Assembly (NCBI RefSeq): GCF_014377975.1
Contig: NZ_JACMOO010000343.1
Coordinates: forward strand, 1 to 35,009
Length of the DNA stretch: 35,009 nucleotides
DNA from: Ferruginibacter sp.
GTDB lineage: Bacteria > Bacteroidota > Bacteroidia > Chitinophagales > Chitinophagaceae
Reading direction: 5' to 3'
Part shown: one piece after another, positions 17,689-25,739 of the stretch
How positions within the stretch are numbered: position 1 is the first letter of the stretch
Layout of the letters: every line of letters begins with the position of its first letter
Position numbers and translations under genes: made by a program
Notes under the pieces: model-generated
What the model was told of the DNA's origin: nothing
The model's database searches: none
What the model saw: only the letters and a program-made list of their open reading frames with translations

Positions 17689-19491
17689 ATGAAAATTTTA
17701 CTTACTTATTTAAAACCATATAAAGGGCTGATTGCATTGGCGCTTTTACTGGCAGCAATCAACCAGGTATTTTCCATGCTTGACCCATTTTTTTTTGGAA
17801 AGCTTATTGATCAGTTCGCTGCTCATCCAAAAGAGACAGGTTATTATGATGCAAAAAAAGTATTTCACTCTACCGGAGCCAGACCTCATGGAGAATTTAT
17901 CAGGGGTGTACTGGGCATGCTGGGTATTTTAATCAGTGTGGCCATGGTATCCAGAATTGCTAAAGCTTTCCAGGATTATTTTGGGAATGTAATTGTTCAA
18001 AAATTTGGCGCTAAAATTTTTACTGATGGGCTTCAGCATTCCATGAAACTGCCTTACCAGGAGTTTGAAGACCAGCGCAGTGGCGAAACATTGTCCATTC
18101 TTTCAAAAGTAAGACTGGATACCGAACGCTTTATCATTTCATTTATAAACGTTTTGTTTGGAATGCTGGTGGGTATTGTGTTTGTATCCATTTACGCGGT
18201 AAGATTGCATTGGTCTATCATGCCGATTTACCTGGGTGGTATGATTGTACTGGCTTTACTGACCAGCTTGCTGAGCAAGAAAATAAAAGGGATTCAAAAA
18301 AATATTGTAAAAGAAACGACTGTATTGGCAGGTACCACTACAGAGTCTTTAAGGAACATTGAATTGATAAAAAGCCTCGGATTAACCAACCAGGAAATCG
18401 GTCGTTTAAATAAAAATACTTATAAGATTCTTGACCTTGAGTTGCGCAAAGTAAAAAGCATCCGGACACTCAGTTTTATACAGGGCACTTTTGTAAACTT
18501 TCTGCGGCAGCTAATTATGTTTACTTTACTGTGGTTGGTTTTTCAGGATAAATTAACCGCAGGTGAAGTGATCACCCTTACTTTTTATTCCTTTTTTATT
18601 TTTGGTCCATTACAGGAAATCGGCAACATTATTCTTTCTTACAGGGAAGCGGAAGCTTCGTTAAATAATTTTCATACGCTGATGAATAAAGCTCCTGAAC
18701 CTACAGCGGTAAATCCTAAATCGCTAGGTACAATAAATGAGCTGGCATTTAAAGGTGTAAGTTTTAAACACAGTACAGCCAGCCATAAAGCCATTGATAC
18801 AATTACTTTTGATGTAACGCTTGGGGAAACCATCGCCTTTGTAGGGCCAAGCGGCAGCGGCAAGTCTACCTTAATGAAATTGCTGGTAGGCTTGTACCGG
18901 CCCCAGGAAGGCAGGATAGAATACAATGGTCTAGACGAAACCGAAATAAATTTTGATGACCTGAGAAAGCAGATTGGCTTTGTAACACAGGATACCAATC
19001 TGTTTAGCGGCACCATCAAAGAAAACCTGTTGTTTGTTAATCCGGAAGCAACTGAAAAAGATTTGACGGATGTGTTACAAAAAGCAAGTTGTACCAATTT
19101 AGTTGCCCGTGCCGAAAAGGGTTTAGACACTATGATAGGCGAAGGTGGTTTAAAATTGTCGGGCGGTGAAAAACAACGGCTGTCTATTGCCCGTGCATTG
19201 CTGAGAAAACCACATTTGCTTATTTTTGATGAAGCCACTTCTGCCCTCGATTCGTTAACGGAAGAAGAGATCACGAATACCATCAAAGATATTTCTTCAG
19301 CCAAAGAACAAATCACTATTTTAATAGCCCACCGCTTAAGTACCATCATGCACGCAGACAGAATTTATGTATTGGAACAGGGAGATGTGGTAGAAACAGG
19401 AACACATGAAAGTTTACTCACCGAAAAAGGTTTGTATTATGCCATGTGGCGTCAGCAGATTGGAGAAAGAAAAAAAATGCAATTGCAGTAA
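17689..19491 (+). CDS. ABC exporter, membrane and ATPase domains fused
   Basis: A 600-residue half-transporter. Hydrophobic helices near 12-32, 80-100, 160-200 and 265-310 form the exporter membrane domain, with cytoplasmic loops such as DQRSGETLSILSKVRLDTERF. A linker insert at about 45-75 (KETGYYDAKKVFHSTGARPHG, given here only as position) is longer than in the other exporter of this window. ATPase motifs: Walker A GPSGSGKST (386-394), Q-loop GFVTQDTNLFSGTIKENLLF, signature LSGGEKQR (490-497), Walker B LLIFDEATSALD (510-521), H-loop IAHRLSTI. Substrate unknown; a glycan precursor or lipid would fit the neighbours. Followed by a terminator-like structure. Confidence 0.9.
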   Translation: MKILLTYLKPYKGLIALALLLAAINQVFSMLDPFFFGKLIDQFAAHPKETGYYDAKKVFHSTGARPHGEFIRGVLGMLGILISVAMVSRIAKAFQDYFGNVIVQKFGAKIFTDGLQHSMKLPYQEFEDQRSGETLSILSKVRLDTERFIISFINVLFGMLVGIVFVSIYAVRLHWSIMPIYLGGMIVLALLTSLLSKKIKGIQKNIVKETTVLAGTTTESLRNIELIKSLGLTNQEIGRLNKNTYKILDLELRKVKSIRTLSFIQGTFVNFLRQLIMFTLLWLVFQDKLTAGEVITLTFYSFFIFGPLQEIGNIILSYREAEASLNNFHTLMNKAPEPTAVNPKSLGTINELAFKGVSFKHSTASHKAIDTITFDVTLGETIAFVGPSGSGKSTLMKLLVGLYRPQEGRIEYNGLDETEINFDDLRKQIGFVTQDTNLFSGTIKENLLFVNPEATEKDLTDVLQKASCTNLVARAEKGLDTMIGEGGLKLSGGEKQRLSIARALLRKPHLLIFDEATSALDSLTEEEITNTIKDISSAKEQITILIAHRLSTIMHADRIYVLEQGDVVETGTHESLLTEKGLYYAMWRQQIGERKKMQLQ

Positions 19492-19617
19492 GCAAGATGT
19501 CAGATGGCTGCAATTATTGGATTTAGAACACTGATTTGTTTGATGTAATTTATTTTTCGAACTAAAAATTTCAGGACGCTTCATAAAAAAATGGGATTTT
19601 AAAATTCCCTTATCAGG

Positions 19618-19667
19618 AACAGGGTTCCGGTTTTTTATCCGGAGGTCAGGCGGCAACCCCTGTTTTT
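19618..19667 (+). terminator. Terminator-like structure between the ABC exporter and DUF983 gene
   Basis: AACAGGGTT (19618-19626) pairs with AACCCCTGTT (19655-19664) with one bulged C, enclosing a smaller CCGG/CCGG hairpin (19627-19630 with 19639-19642), and the outer stem runs into a T tract. A competing hairpin GGAAC-AGG-GTTCC (19616-19628) uses the same left arm. It lies 126 bases after the exporter stop and directly before the DUF983 promoter box, so termination of exporter readthrough is the simplest reading. Confidence 0.55.
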
Positions 19668-19670
19668 AAT

Positions 19671-19678
19671 TAACTTTA
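19671..19678 (+). promoter_or_regulatory. Possible -7 box (TAACTTTA) for the DUF983 gene
   Basis: TAACTTTA differs from TAnnTTTG only at the last base and ends three bases before the ATG at 19682, which would give a near-leaderless mRNA. Confidence 0.4.
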
Positions 19679-19681
19679 CAC

Positions 19682-20125
19682 ATGGAAAATAAAAGGCCCA
19701 AACCAAATTATTTATGGAGTATCCTTACAGAGCGTTGCCCCAGGTGCAGACGGGGCCCGATGTTTACACATAAAAATCCTTTTAAAAAAATAAAACTTAC
19801 TTACATATTGGATATGCCGGAAAATTGCCCTGAATGCGGGCAACGATATGATCTTGAATATGGATTTTGGTTTGGTACCAGCTATGTAAGTTATGCACTG
19901 GCAGTAGCTTTTTCTGTTAGCACTTTTGTTGCATGGCTGGTGCTGATTGGTGTATCAACAGAAGATGACCGGATATTTTACTGGCTGGGTATCAATGGTG
20001 TATTATTGGTATTGATACAACCCTGGCTGATGCGCCTGAGCCGTGTTATTTATTTATACTTTTTTGTGCGTTATGATGAAAATTATAAACAGTCAAAACC
20101 ATTTGAGTTTGATCACAAGGGATAA
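19682..20125 (+). CDS. DUF983 family membrane protein
   Basis: A 147-residue protein of the DUF983 family. Two CxxC pairs, ERCPRCRRG (C19, C22) and NCPECGQ (C49, C52), probably bind one zinc ion in the cytoplasmic N-terminal part. YDLEYGFWFGTSYVSYALAVAF leads into the first of two transmembrane helices (about 68-93 and 100-122), followed by a short basic tail. The biochemical function of the family is not known. A -7-like box lies immediately upstream, and the next gene follows after 87 bases on the same strand. Length is normal. Confidence 0.88.
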   Translation: MENKRPKPNYLWSILTERCPRCRRGPMFTHKNPFKKIKLTYILDMPENCPECGQRYDLEYGFWFGTSYVSYALAVAFSVSTFVAWLVLIGVSTEDDRIFYWLGINGVLLVLIQPWLMRLSRVIYLYFFVRYDENYKQSKPFEFDHKG

Positions 20126-20212
20126 TTGGTTTTTATTTTCAAGTTTAATAGAATGGCAGTTTAATGATATTTGATAAATAAGGTAACTTGCATTTAAATA
20201 AAGAATACTGCT

Positions 20213-21079
20213 TTGAAGCTATTTTATTTTTTAATCAATACCAATATTTTTATTGCGCTGGCAGCAGTATCACTTACGCTTGAAACACAGATACAACTTG
20301 GGATGCACCCGCAATTTCATCCCTATTTACTGCTGATTTTTTTTTCTACACTTTTTGATTATAACCTGCATCGGTTTGTAACGGTACTTACCAATAAAGA
20401 TGCATTGAATTCTGTAAAACACAGATGGGTAAAAAATAATTTATCCTTTTTTTATACACTGGTAGCTGCATCCGTACTTGGCTTTTTATGGACTGTTTTT
20501 TATGCAGACATAAAAGTTTTAATTACGCTTGCTCCCATTGCCCTCCTTACATTTTTTTATTCGGTTCCGGTGTATAAAAATAGTAAACTCATTTTCAGGT
20601 TGCGGGAAATTCCCTGTTTGAAAATCTTTTTAATTTCATTTGTCTGGTCGGCTTCTACCATTCTTTTACCCGTTATTCAATCGGGGAGAATACATTCCAA
20701 AGAAAATATTTTGTTGATGCTTGCAGAACGTTTTATGTTCGTGTTTGCCATCACCATCCCTTTTGATATTAGAGATATGGAAGCAGATGCAAGGCAGGGA
20801 TTAAAAACTATCCCCCTGCTGATTGGTAAAAACGCCGCCATAATTATTGCCAATATAGTATTGTTCTTATTTATGGTTGTGTTTATACAGCATTATAAAT
20901 ACACTGTTCTTGCATGGCTGATATATCCGCTGGCGCTTTCGGCAGCTACAACATTTATATTTATAAATAACCGGAAACTGCAGGCAACTCATTTTTACCA
21001 TTACGGCATTTTGGATGGCACCCTTTTATTGCAGGGTGCTTTTACACTTGTATTATTTTATCTGAGAAACATAGTGTAG
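20213..21079 (+). CDS. UbiA-like integral membrane protein with an atypical first motif
   Basis: A 288-residue, very hydrophobic protein with about eight or nine transmembrane helices. The second UbiA acidic motif is clear: FDIRDMEADARQGLKTIPLLIG (D-R-D---D, then Lys). The first motif, normally NDxxDxxxD, is instead FDYNLHRFV, so the first magnesium/diphosphate site is largely missing. It may be a divergent prenyltransferase or an enzyme that has lost or changed activity; the substrate is unknown. The start is a TTG at 20213 (MKLFYFLINTN): it keeps the first transmembrane helix, while the first internal ATG (residue 31) would cut into it. The gene follows the DUF983 gene and is convergent with the PAP2 pair, with only 13 bases between stops. 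Confidence 0.8.
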   Translation: MKLFYFLINTNIFIALAAVSLTLETQIQLGMHPQFHPYLLLIFFSTLFDYNLHRFVTVLTNKDALNSVKHRWVKNNLSFFYTLVAASVLGFLWTVFYADIKVLITLAPIALLTFFYSVPVYKNSKLIFRLREIPCLKIFLISFVWSASTILLPVIQSGRIHSKENILLMLAERFMFVFAITIPFDIRDMEADARQGLKTIPLLIGKNAAIIIANIVLFLFMVVFIQHYKYTVLAWLIYPLALSAATTFIFINNRKLQATHFYHYGILDGTLLLQGAFTLVLFYLRNIV

Positions 21080-21092
21080 CAATATACCCAAC

Positions 21093-22025
21093 TTACATTG
21101 CTGAGGTTAGCCGGATGTGATTTTTTTTCGTGATGAATTTACCAAAACCATAGCCCAGTGCAAATCCCATTGGAAAATCGCTGGCCCAATGTACCCCATT
21201 ATTCATCATAGCAAAACTTAGCAATGCCGAAATAGTGTAGCCCAAAGGCTTTACCCATTTTACGGTTGGGTAGTTTTGAGAAATGATGGTAACAGCACTC
21301 ACAAAAGTTGCTAAATGGCCCGAAGGAAAAGCATCATATTTTGTTTTGTTATTTTGAAAATCTTTCATGGAAGGGAAAGGCCGCCACCTGCCGCCAGGAA
21401 TACTTGCTGCAGAAGGATTTTCCCTGCCCGTTCCATATTTCATTAGTTGTGTACCGAGGCCCAGCGCTAAAAATGATTCACCTAACTGGCTGGCTGTTTG
21501 CAATGCCCGGTTATCGTGTTTAATTTTTCCGGCAATTAAAAAACCCGCCGCCATCAAGACAACTGAAGATCCCTGACCCAAATTATAAAACGCTGTATTT
21601 ACATTGTGGGGCATTTTACCCAGGTTGGTTTTTTTACCAAATAACTTCACCGTAACTATCGGAGTAAAATCTTCGGTGGCACTTATGCCATTGTATCGTG
21701 CAAAACTTTGTACCCCATCCGTAATTTGTTGGTCAAAAATTATCAGCACCGCTGTGGATGCCGCAATAATCCCCAGTTTATACAAATTTTGTTTTTGAAA
21801 AGATTGCTTTGTATAACCAACAGCATCACCGGGAATGTGGGTTAAAAAATCAAACGTTTTGGGCTTATTACACGTAAAGGAGTCGCCGTTTTTTTCGTAA
21901 TAAATTTTTTGTTTAGCCGAAGGTGCAGCACTGTCTGCTAAAGCAGGCAAACTATCAATGCTGGCATTTGCAAAAACAATTACCGGACTCATAATAAATA
22001 GCAGCGCTATAAATTTTTTTATCAT
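21093..22025 (-). CDS. PAP2-family phosphatase, longer paralogue
   Basis: A 310-residue membrane phosphatase of the PAP2 superfamily, with an N-terminal signal peptide or anchor (about 1-20). Motif 1 is KYGTGRENP (K196, R201, P204), motif 2 is PSGH (234-237), and motif 3 is GVHWASDFPMG (H279, D283). The Arg that normally precedes motif 3 (SR-----H) is not present; the sequence there is FAMMNNGVH. Several hydrophobic helices surround the motifs. Substrate could be undecaprenyl diphosphate, lipid A or phosphatidate; sequence does not say. Its start overlaps the stop of the upstream PAP2 gene by four bases, so the two are cotranscribed. Confidence 0.88.
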   Translation of the reverse strand: MIKKFIALLFIMSPVIVFANASIDSLPALADSAAPSAKQKIYYEKNGDSFTCNKPKTFDFLTHIPGDAVGYTKQSFQKQNLYKLGIIAASTAVLIIFDQQITDGVQSFARYNGISATEDFTPIVTVKLFGKKTNLGKMPHNVNTAFYNLGQGSSVVLMAAGFLIAGKIKHDNRALQTASQLGESFLALGLGTQLMKYGTGRENPSAASIPGGRWRPFPSMKDFQNNKTKYDAFPSGHLATFVSAVTIISQNYPTVKWVKPLGYTISALLSFAMMNNGVHWASDFPMGFALGYGFGKFITKKNHIRLTSAM

Positions 22026-22651
22026 AATAAAACCGTTGCTGGTGTTTTGTGTGTTGTATGTTTTTTATGTATCCATTTTTCTGCTTTGTAAGCAAGCCAG
22101 GCACTGCCAGCACCAACAACGGCACCTGCCAATACATCTGTTGGGTAATGAACGCCCTGGTACATTCTTGCATAACCAACAGAAGCTGCGTATAAATAGC
22201 AGGGAGCTATTACATACCATTTTGGAAAAAGCAAACTTAAAGATGTGGCAGTACAAAACGCACCAGATGTGTGGCCCGATGGCATCGAGTAACCGCCACC
22301 CGCATCCCTTTTTATTATATAACTATATGTTACAAAAGGTCTGTCTCTTTTTATAATGCTTTTAAGGCCCTGCGTAACAATTGCTGAGGCTATAAAACCA
22401 CCTGCCATATAGATGGCATCTTTTTGCAACTGCTTGTCATGATTAATTAACCCTGCAGTAAAAACACTTATAGGTGCAGCAATATTAAAAACAAAAACAC
22501 TTTGTGCAGTAGCTTTAAAATAATTGTTTTTAAAATTACTTTCGTTGCCGTTGATTTTTTTTAAAAGATCAATATCAAAATTTTGTGCAAAAGCACATCC
22601 TGAAAACAGTACAAAAATTGACAGCGATAGAACTGTTTTTTTAAAACCCAT
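22022..22651 (-). CDS. PAP2-family phosphatase, shorter paralogue
   Basis: A 209-residue PAP2 membrane phosphatase with an N-terminal signal-type segment (about 1-22). All three motifs are complete: KSIIKRDRP (K97, R104, P105), PSGH (124-127) and ARMYQGVHYPTD (R162, H168, D172). Hydrophobic helices follow each motif, as usual. It is the first gene of a two-gene unit with the longer PAP2 paralogue, overlapping it by four bases. Likely substrates are lipid phosphates or diphosphates of envelope synthesis, possibly the polyprenyl diphosphate released in glycan assembly; this is inference from family and not shown by the sequence. Confidence 0.92.
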   Translation of the reverse strand: MGFKKTVLSLSIFVLFSGCAFAQNFDIDLLKKINGNESNFKNNYFKATAQSVFVFNIAAPISVFTAGLINHDKQLQKDAIYMAGGFIASAIVTQGLKSIIKRDRPFVTYSYIIKRDAGGGYSMPSGHTSGAFCTATSLSLLFPKWYVIAPCYLYAASVGYARMYQGVHYPTDVLAGAVVGAGSAWLAYKAEKWIHKKHTTHKTPATVLL

Positions 22652-22703
22652 GGTTATTTTTGATAATAAAGATTGTAAAATAGCCGCTAAGGTTGGCTTT
22701 TTG

Positions 22704-22711
22704 CAAAATTA
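22704..22711 (-). promoter_or_regulatory. Possible -7 box (TAATTTTG) for the PAP2 pair
   Basis: On the minus strand TAATTTTG fits TAnnTTTG exactly, 52 bases upstream of the shorter PAP2 ATG. No good -33 TTG is visible. Tentative. Confidence 0.35.
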
Positions 22712-22840
22712 ATAACTTATGATTGTTATCCGTTGGTTATCTTTTGAAGAAACACCGGCCGGGATTAATATTTAAATATAAATATTAAATGTGTTTTTGA
22801 AGAAAGTTGAAGCCAAATTGAAAATGAAAAAGTTAAATAA

Positions 22841-23060
22841 TACGATCCGCAGTAGCGGACAGGTTGTCATCCGATAGCCATCAGATGCTGCAACACACTA
22901 CTTCTTAGAAGCTGTCTAAGAATAGAATTTTCATCTGCCATCTTGTGGTTGGCGGGAACCCCAACCTTGTCTAAGAATGATTCGATCGGCTAAGAGGAGA
23001 GGCTGTCATCCGACAGCCATCAGATGCAGCTACACACTGCCTCGTAGCCTGTTAAAAATA
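22841..23060. repeat. Two diverged copies of an ~80-base hairpin-bearing direct repeat
   Basis: Copy A (from 22841, TACGATCCGC) and copy B (from 22981, TTCGATCGGC) are about 140 bases apart. They share TGTCATCCGA-AGCCATCAGATGC and ACACACT among other blocks. Each contains a 7-bp hairpin with loop ATCC: GGTTGTC/GATAGCC at 22862-22879 and GGCTGTC/GACAGCC at 23001-23018. The bases differ between copies but pairing is kept (G-U pairs in copy A). A further TGTCTAAGAAT word occurs at 22913-22923 and 22968-22978. The rest of the 624-base gap (22652-23275) has an AT-rich 10-bp hairpin (22765-22774/22779-22788) and no gene that I can support. Confidence 0.65.
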
Positions 23061-23275
23061 AAAAAGCTATGGCAGTCATTCGCAGTTACATGTTGAGATG
23101 AATTTTAATGATATTTATTCACCTTAGAACTAAATGGAATAGTTGCCAGTTCACGAATGACAGATGCACAAAAACCTCTTGGCCACATTTAATTTTAAAT
23201 TGAGATTGATTGTTAAGTTGTAAAATCCTGCCTTGGTTAGTATTTTTTTTAACATAAACAACAGAATAAAAACAG

Positions 23276-24454
23276 CTACTCAATACTTTCAATGATGCCT
23301 GCAATGCCCTGCCCTCCGCCAACGCAGGCCGATACAATCCCATACTTTTTATTCAATCTTTTCATATCATTCACTAACTGAATGGTAAGCTTGCAACCTG
23401 TACAGCCCAGCGGGTGGCCCAATGCAATTGCCCCTCCGTTGATATTTACCTTTTCAGGATTTAAATCCAACTGGCGTATAACAGCCAGCGACTGACTTGC
23501 AAAGGCTTCATTCAATTCAATCAAATCAATATCGGTTAAATTCATTCCTGCCTGTTTTAAAACTTTAGGAATTGCTTCAACCGGGCCAATACCCATAATG
23601 CGTGGATGTACCCCCGCACTGGCGCAATTTACCAAACGGGCAATGGGTTTTAAACCCAGTTCGTTAATCATTCTTTCACTCATAACAATTACAAATGCAG
23701 CACCATCACTGGTTTGAGAAGAATTACCTGCCGTAATACATCCTCCCGCTGCAAAAGCAGGTTTTAATTTGGCCAGTCCTTCGGGGGTAGTATCGGCACG
23801 TACTCCTTCATCTGTATCTACCAAAAAATTCCGTTGCTGTTTTTTACCATTTGCATCTAAGTAAACTTCCGCCACGTTAATGGGAAGAATCCCCGATTTA
23901 AAGAAACCATTTTTAATGGCATTACCCGCTTTTAAATGACTGTTATAACTAAATACATCCTGGTCTTCCCGGCTAACGTTGTATTCTTTTGCAACCGCTT
24001 CGGCCGTTAAACCCATGCTTAAATAAAAATCAGGTTCTTCAGATGCGATGGAAAAAGACGGAGATGTTTTCCAGCCGGCTGTGGGTACCATACTCATACT
24101 TTCCACGCCACCGGCAATAATACATTCCGCCATACCGCTTCTTATTTTGGCGGTAGCCATCGCAATGCTTTCCAGCCCGCTGGCGCAATACCGGTTGATT
24201 GTAATTCCCGGCGCATGAATGCCGACAGCCTTTGCGGAGATCATCCTGCCTATCTGTAAGCCTTGTTCCGCCTCGGGTACAGCATTTCCCACCACTACAT
24301 CATCTACTCTTTTAACGTCCAATTGTGGTACGCTGGCCAGTAATCCTTTTATAACATCAATGGCAAGGTCATCTGGCCTTGTAAACCTAAACCCACCTTT
24401 TTTACTTTTGGTGATGGCAGTTCTGTATCCTGCTATAATATATGCTTCCTGCAT
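23276..24454 (-). CDS. fadA: Acetyl-CoA C-acyltransferase (thiolase)
   Basis: A 392-residue thiolase catalysing cleavage or formation of 3-ketoacyl-CoA. The nucleophile is C90 in NRYCASGLES. The other catalytic residues are H347 in GGAIALGHPLGCTG and C377 in SACVGGGQG, with the NEAFA motif at about 325. Length is that of the FadA/AtoB group; I cannot tell degradative thiolase from acetoacetyl-CoA thiolase by sequence alone, so the symbol is provisional. I chose the ATG at 24454 (MQEAYIIAGYRTAI), the usual thiolase start, over the in-frame ATG at 24517, whose extra 21 residues are unlike the family. It is divergent from pyrD and not next to a fadB-like gene. Confidence 0.93.
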   Translation of the reverse strand: MQEAYIIAGYRTAITKSKKGGFRFTRPDDLAIDVIKGLLASVPQLDVKRVDDVVVGNAVPEAEQGLQIGRMISAKAVGIHAPGITINRYCASGLESIAMATAKIRSGMAECIIAGGVESMSMVPTAGWKTSPSFSIASEEPDFYLSMGLTAEAVAKEYNVSREDQDVFSYNSHLKAGNAIKNGFFKSGILPINVAEVYLDANGKKQQRNFLVDTDEGVRADTTPEGLAKLKPAFAAGGCITAGNSSQTSDGAAFVIVMSERMINELGLKPIARLVNCASAGVHPRIMGIGPVEAIPKVLKQAGMNLTDIDLIELNEAFASQSLAVIRQLDLNPEKVNINGGAIALGHPLGCTGCKLTIQLVNDMKRLNKKYGIVSACVGGGQGIAGIIESIE

Positions 24455-24589
24455 TTTATTAAATTTAATTTGTTGTTTGATTATCGATACGCAAATTTTA
24501 AATAGTTGTTTATGCAACTTTATAAACCAAAGTTATAATTTCTATATCAAAACGAAAAATTGAAAACACTGCTGTACTTTTACTGCTAT

Positions 24590-25660
24590 ATGTATAGATT
24601 ATTACGCTCTTTTTTATTTTTATTTGATCCGGAAAAGGTTCATTATTTTTCTATGAATGCCCTTAAATTGATTTGTAAAATTGGCTTTTTAAAAAAATTG
24701 ATTGCGAAAAAATTTACCCCTCCTCCCTTTACCAGTAACAGGTTTAAGCTGGGGAATATTTCCTTCAAAAATCCTGTTGGGCTTGGTGCCGGCTTTGACA
24801 AGAATGCCTTGTACCTTAATGAATTGGAAGCCCTGGGTTTTGGTTTTATAGAAATAGGAACAGTAACACCACTGCCACAGCCGGGAAACGATAAGCTAAG
24901 GTTATTTCGTTTACAAAGAGACAAAGCAATGATTAACCGGATGGGGTTTAACAACGATGGGGTGGAAGCAGTTGCACAAAATTTGAAGAGTTGGCGGTTG
25001 AAAGTTGACAGCCGGCTATCAAACAATCAGCTATCAAATGGTAATCATAAACTGGTTATTGGTGGAAATATTGGTAAAAATAAAATTACGCCTAATGAAG
25101 ATGCCTGGAAAGATTATGAAATTTGCTTTACTGCCTTGCATGATTATGTTGATTATTTTGTGGTAAATGTAAGCAGCCCTAATACGCTTGGCCTGAGAGA
25201 ATTACAGGAAAAAGATGCCTTATCAAAAATTTTGCAAAATCTGCAACAGCTTAATCGTACAAAGGAAAATCCAAAGCCCATATTATTAAAAATTTCGCCA
25301 GATCTTACCATTAGCCAGATTGATGATGTAATTGAACTTGCACTGGAAATTAAACTGGAAGGCCTGGTAGCTGCCAATACCACTATTGACCGCTCGGCGC
25401 TTTTTACAAACAAAGCCATTTTAAATGAGATTGGAGCAGGTGGGTTAAGCGGTCTGCCATTAAAACAACGATGTATAGAACTGGTAAATTATCTGTATTA
25501 TAAAACAAACGGGCAAATACCCATCATTGCCAGCGGCGGAATTTTTACAGGTGCTGATGCGAAAGAAAATATACAAGCTGGTGCTTCACTGGTGCAGGTC
25601 TGGACAGGTTTTATTTATGAAGGCCCTGCTATTGTAACAAATATTTGCAAAGCCTTGTAA
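24590..25660 (+). CDS. pyrD: Dihydroorotate dehydrogenase, quinone-dependent (class 2)
   Basis: A 356-residue FMN enzyme oxidising dihydroorotate to orotate with menaquinone as likely acceptor. The N-terminal hydrophobic/basic helix pair (MYRLLRSFLFLFDPEKVHYF) is the membrane-binding, class 2-specific extension. Then come NPVGLGAGFDKNA, GTVTPLPQPGN-K-RLFRL, MINRMGFNN-G, IGGNIGKNK, NVSSPNT with the catalytic-type Ser (S195/S196), VAANTT, GGLSG and IIASGGIFTG. I use the ATG at 24590; the TTG at 24560 only adds ten residues. Between the conserved NLK and IGGNIG blocks (about residues 135-155) there is a low-complexity insert, RLKVDSRLSNNQLSNGNHK, in frame. pyrC lies 17 kb upstream. Confidence 0.95.
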   Translation: MYRLLRSFLFLFDPEKVHYFSMNALKLICKIGFLKKLIAKKFTPPPFTSNRFKLGNISFKNPVGLGAGFDKNALYLNELEALGFGFIEIGTVTPLPQPGNDKLRLFRLQRDKAMINRMGFNNDGVEAVAQNLKSWRLKVDSRLSNNQLSNGNHKLVIGGNIGKNKITPNEDAWKDYEICFTALHDYVDYFVVNVSSPNTLGLRELQEKDALSKILQNLQQLNRTKENPKPILLKISPDLTISQIDDVIELALEIKLEGLVAANTTIDRSALFTNKAILNEIGAGGLSGLPLKQRCIELVNYLYYKTNGQIPIIASGGIFTGADAKENIQAGASLVQVWTGFIYEGPAIVTNICKAL

Positions 25661-25739
25661 TAGATTTACGTAGTAAATTTTATACGGAATATTTATTTAT
25701 TTCTCAAAGTATTGTCGGTTTTTTTTATGATGATTTTAT

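Noticed and set aside
18672..19349. 225-codon minus-strand frame inside the second ABC exporter
   Set aside because: Antisense to the conserved ATPase domain; the frame stays open because of codon bias in the real gene.
23119..23343. 74-codon minus-strand frame overlapping the end of the thiolase gene
   Set aside because: It overlaps the conserved thiolase C-terminus in another frame and the rest is non-coding DNA without a recognisable protein.
24454..24517. Longer thiolase start (MHKQLFKIC...)
   Set aside because: The extra 21 residues are not like the family; MQEAYIIAG is the standard thiolase N-terminus.
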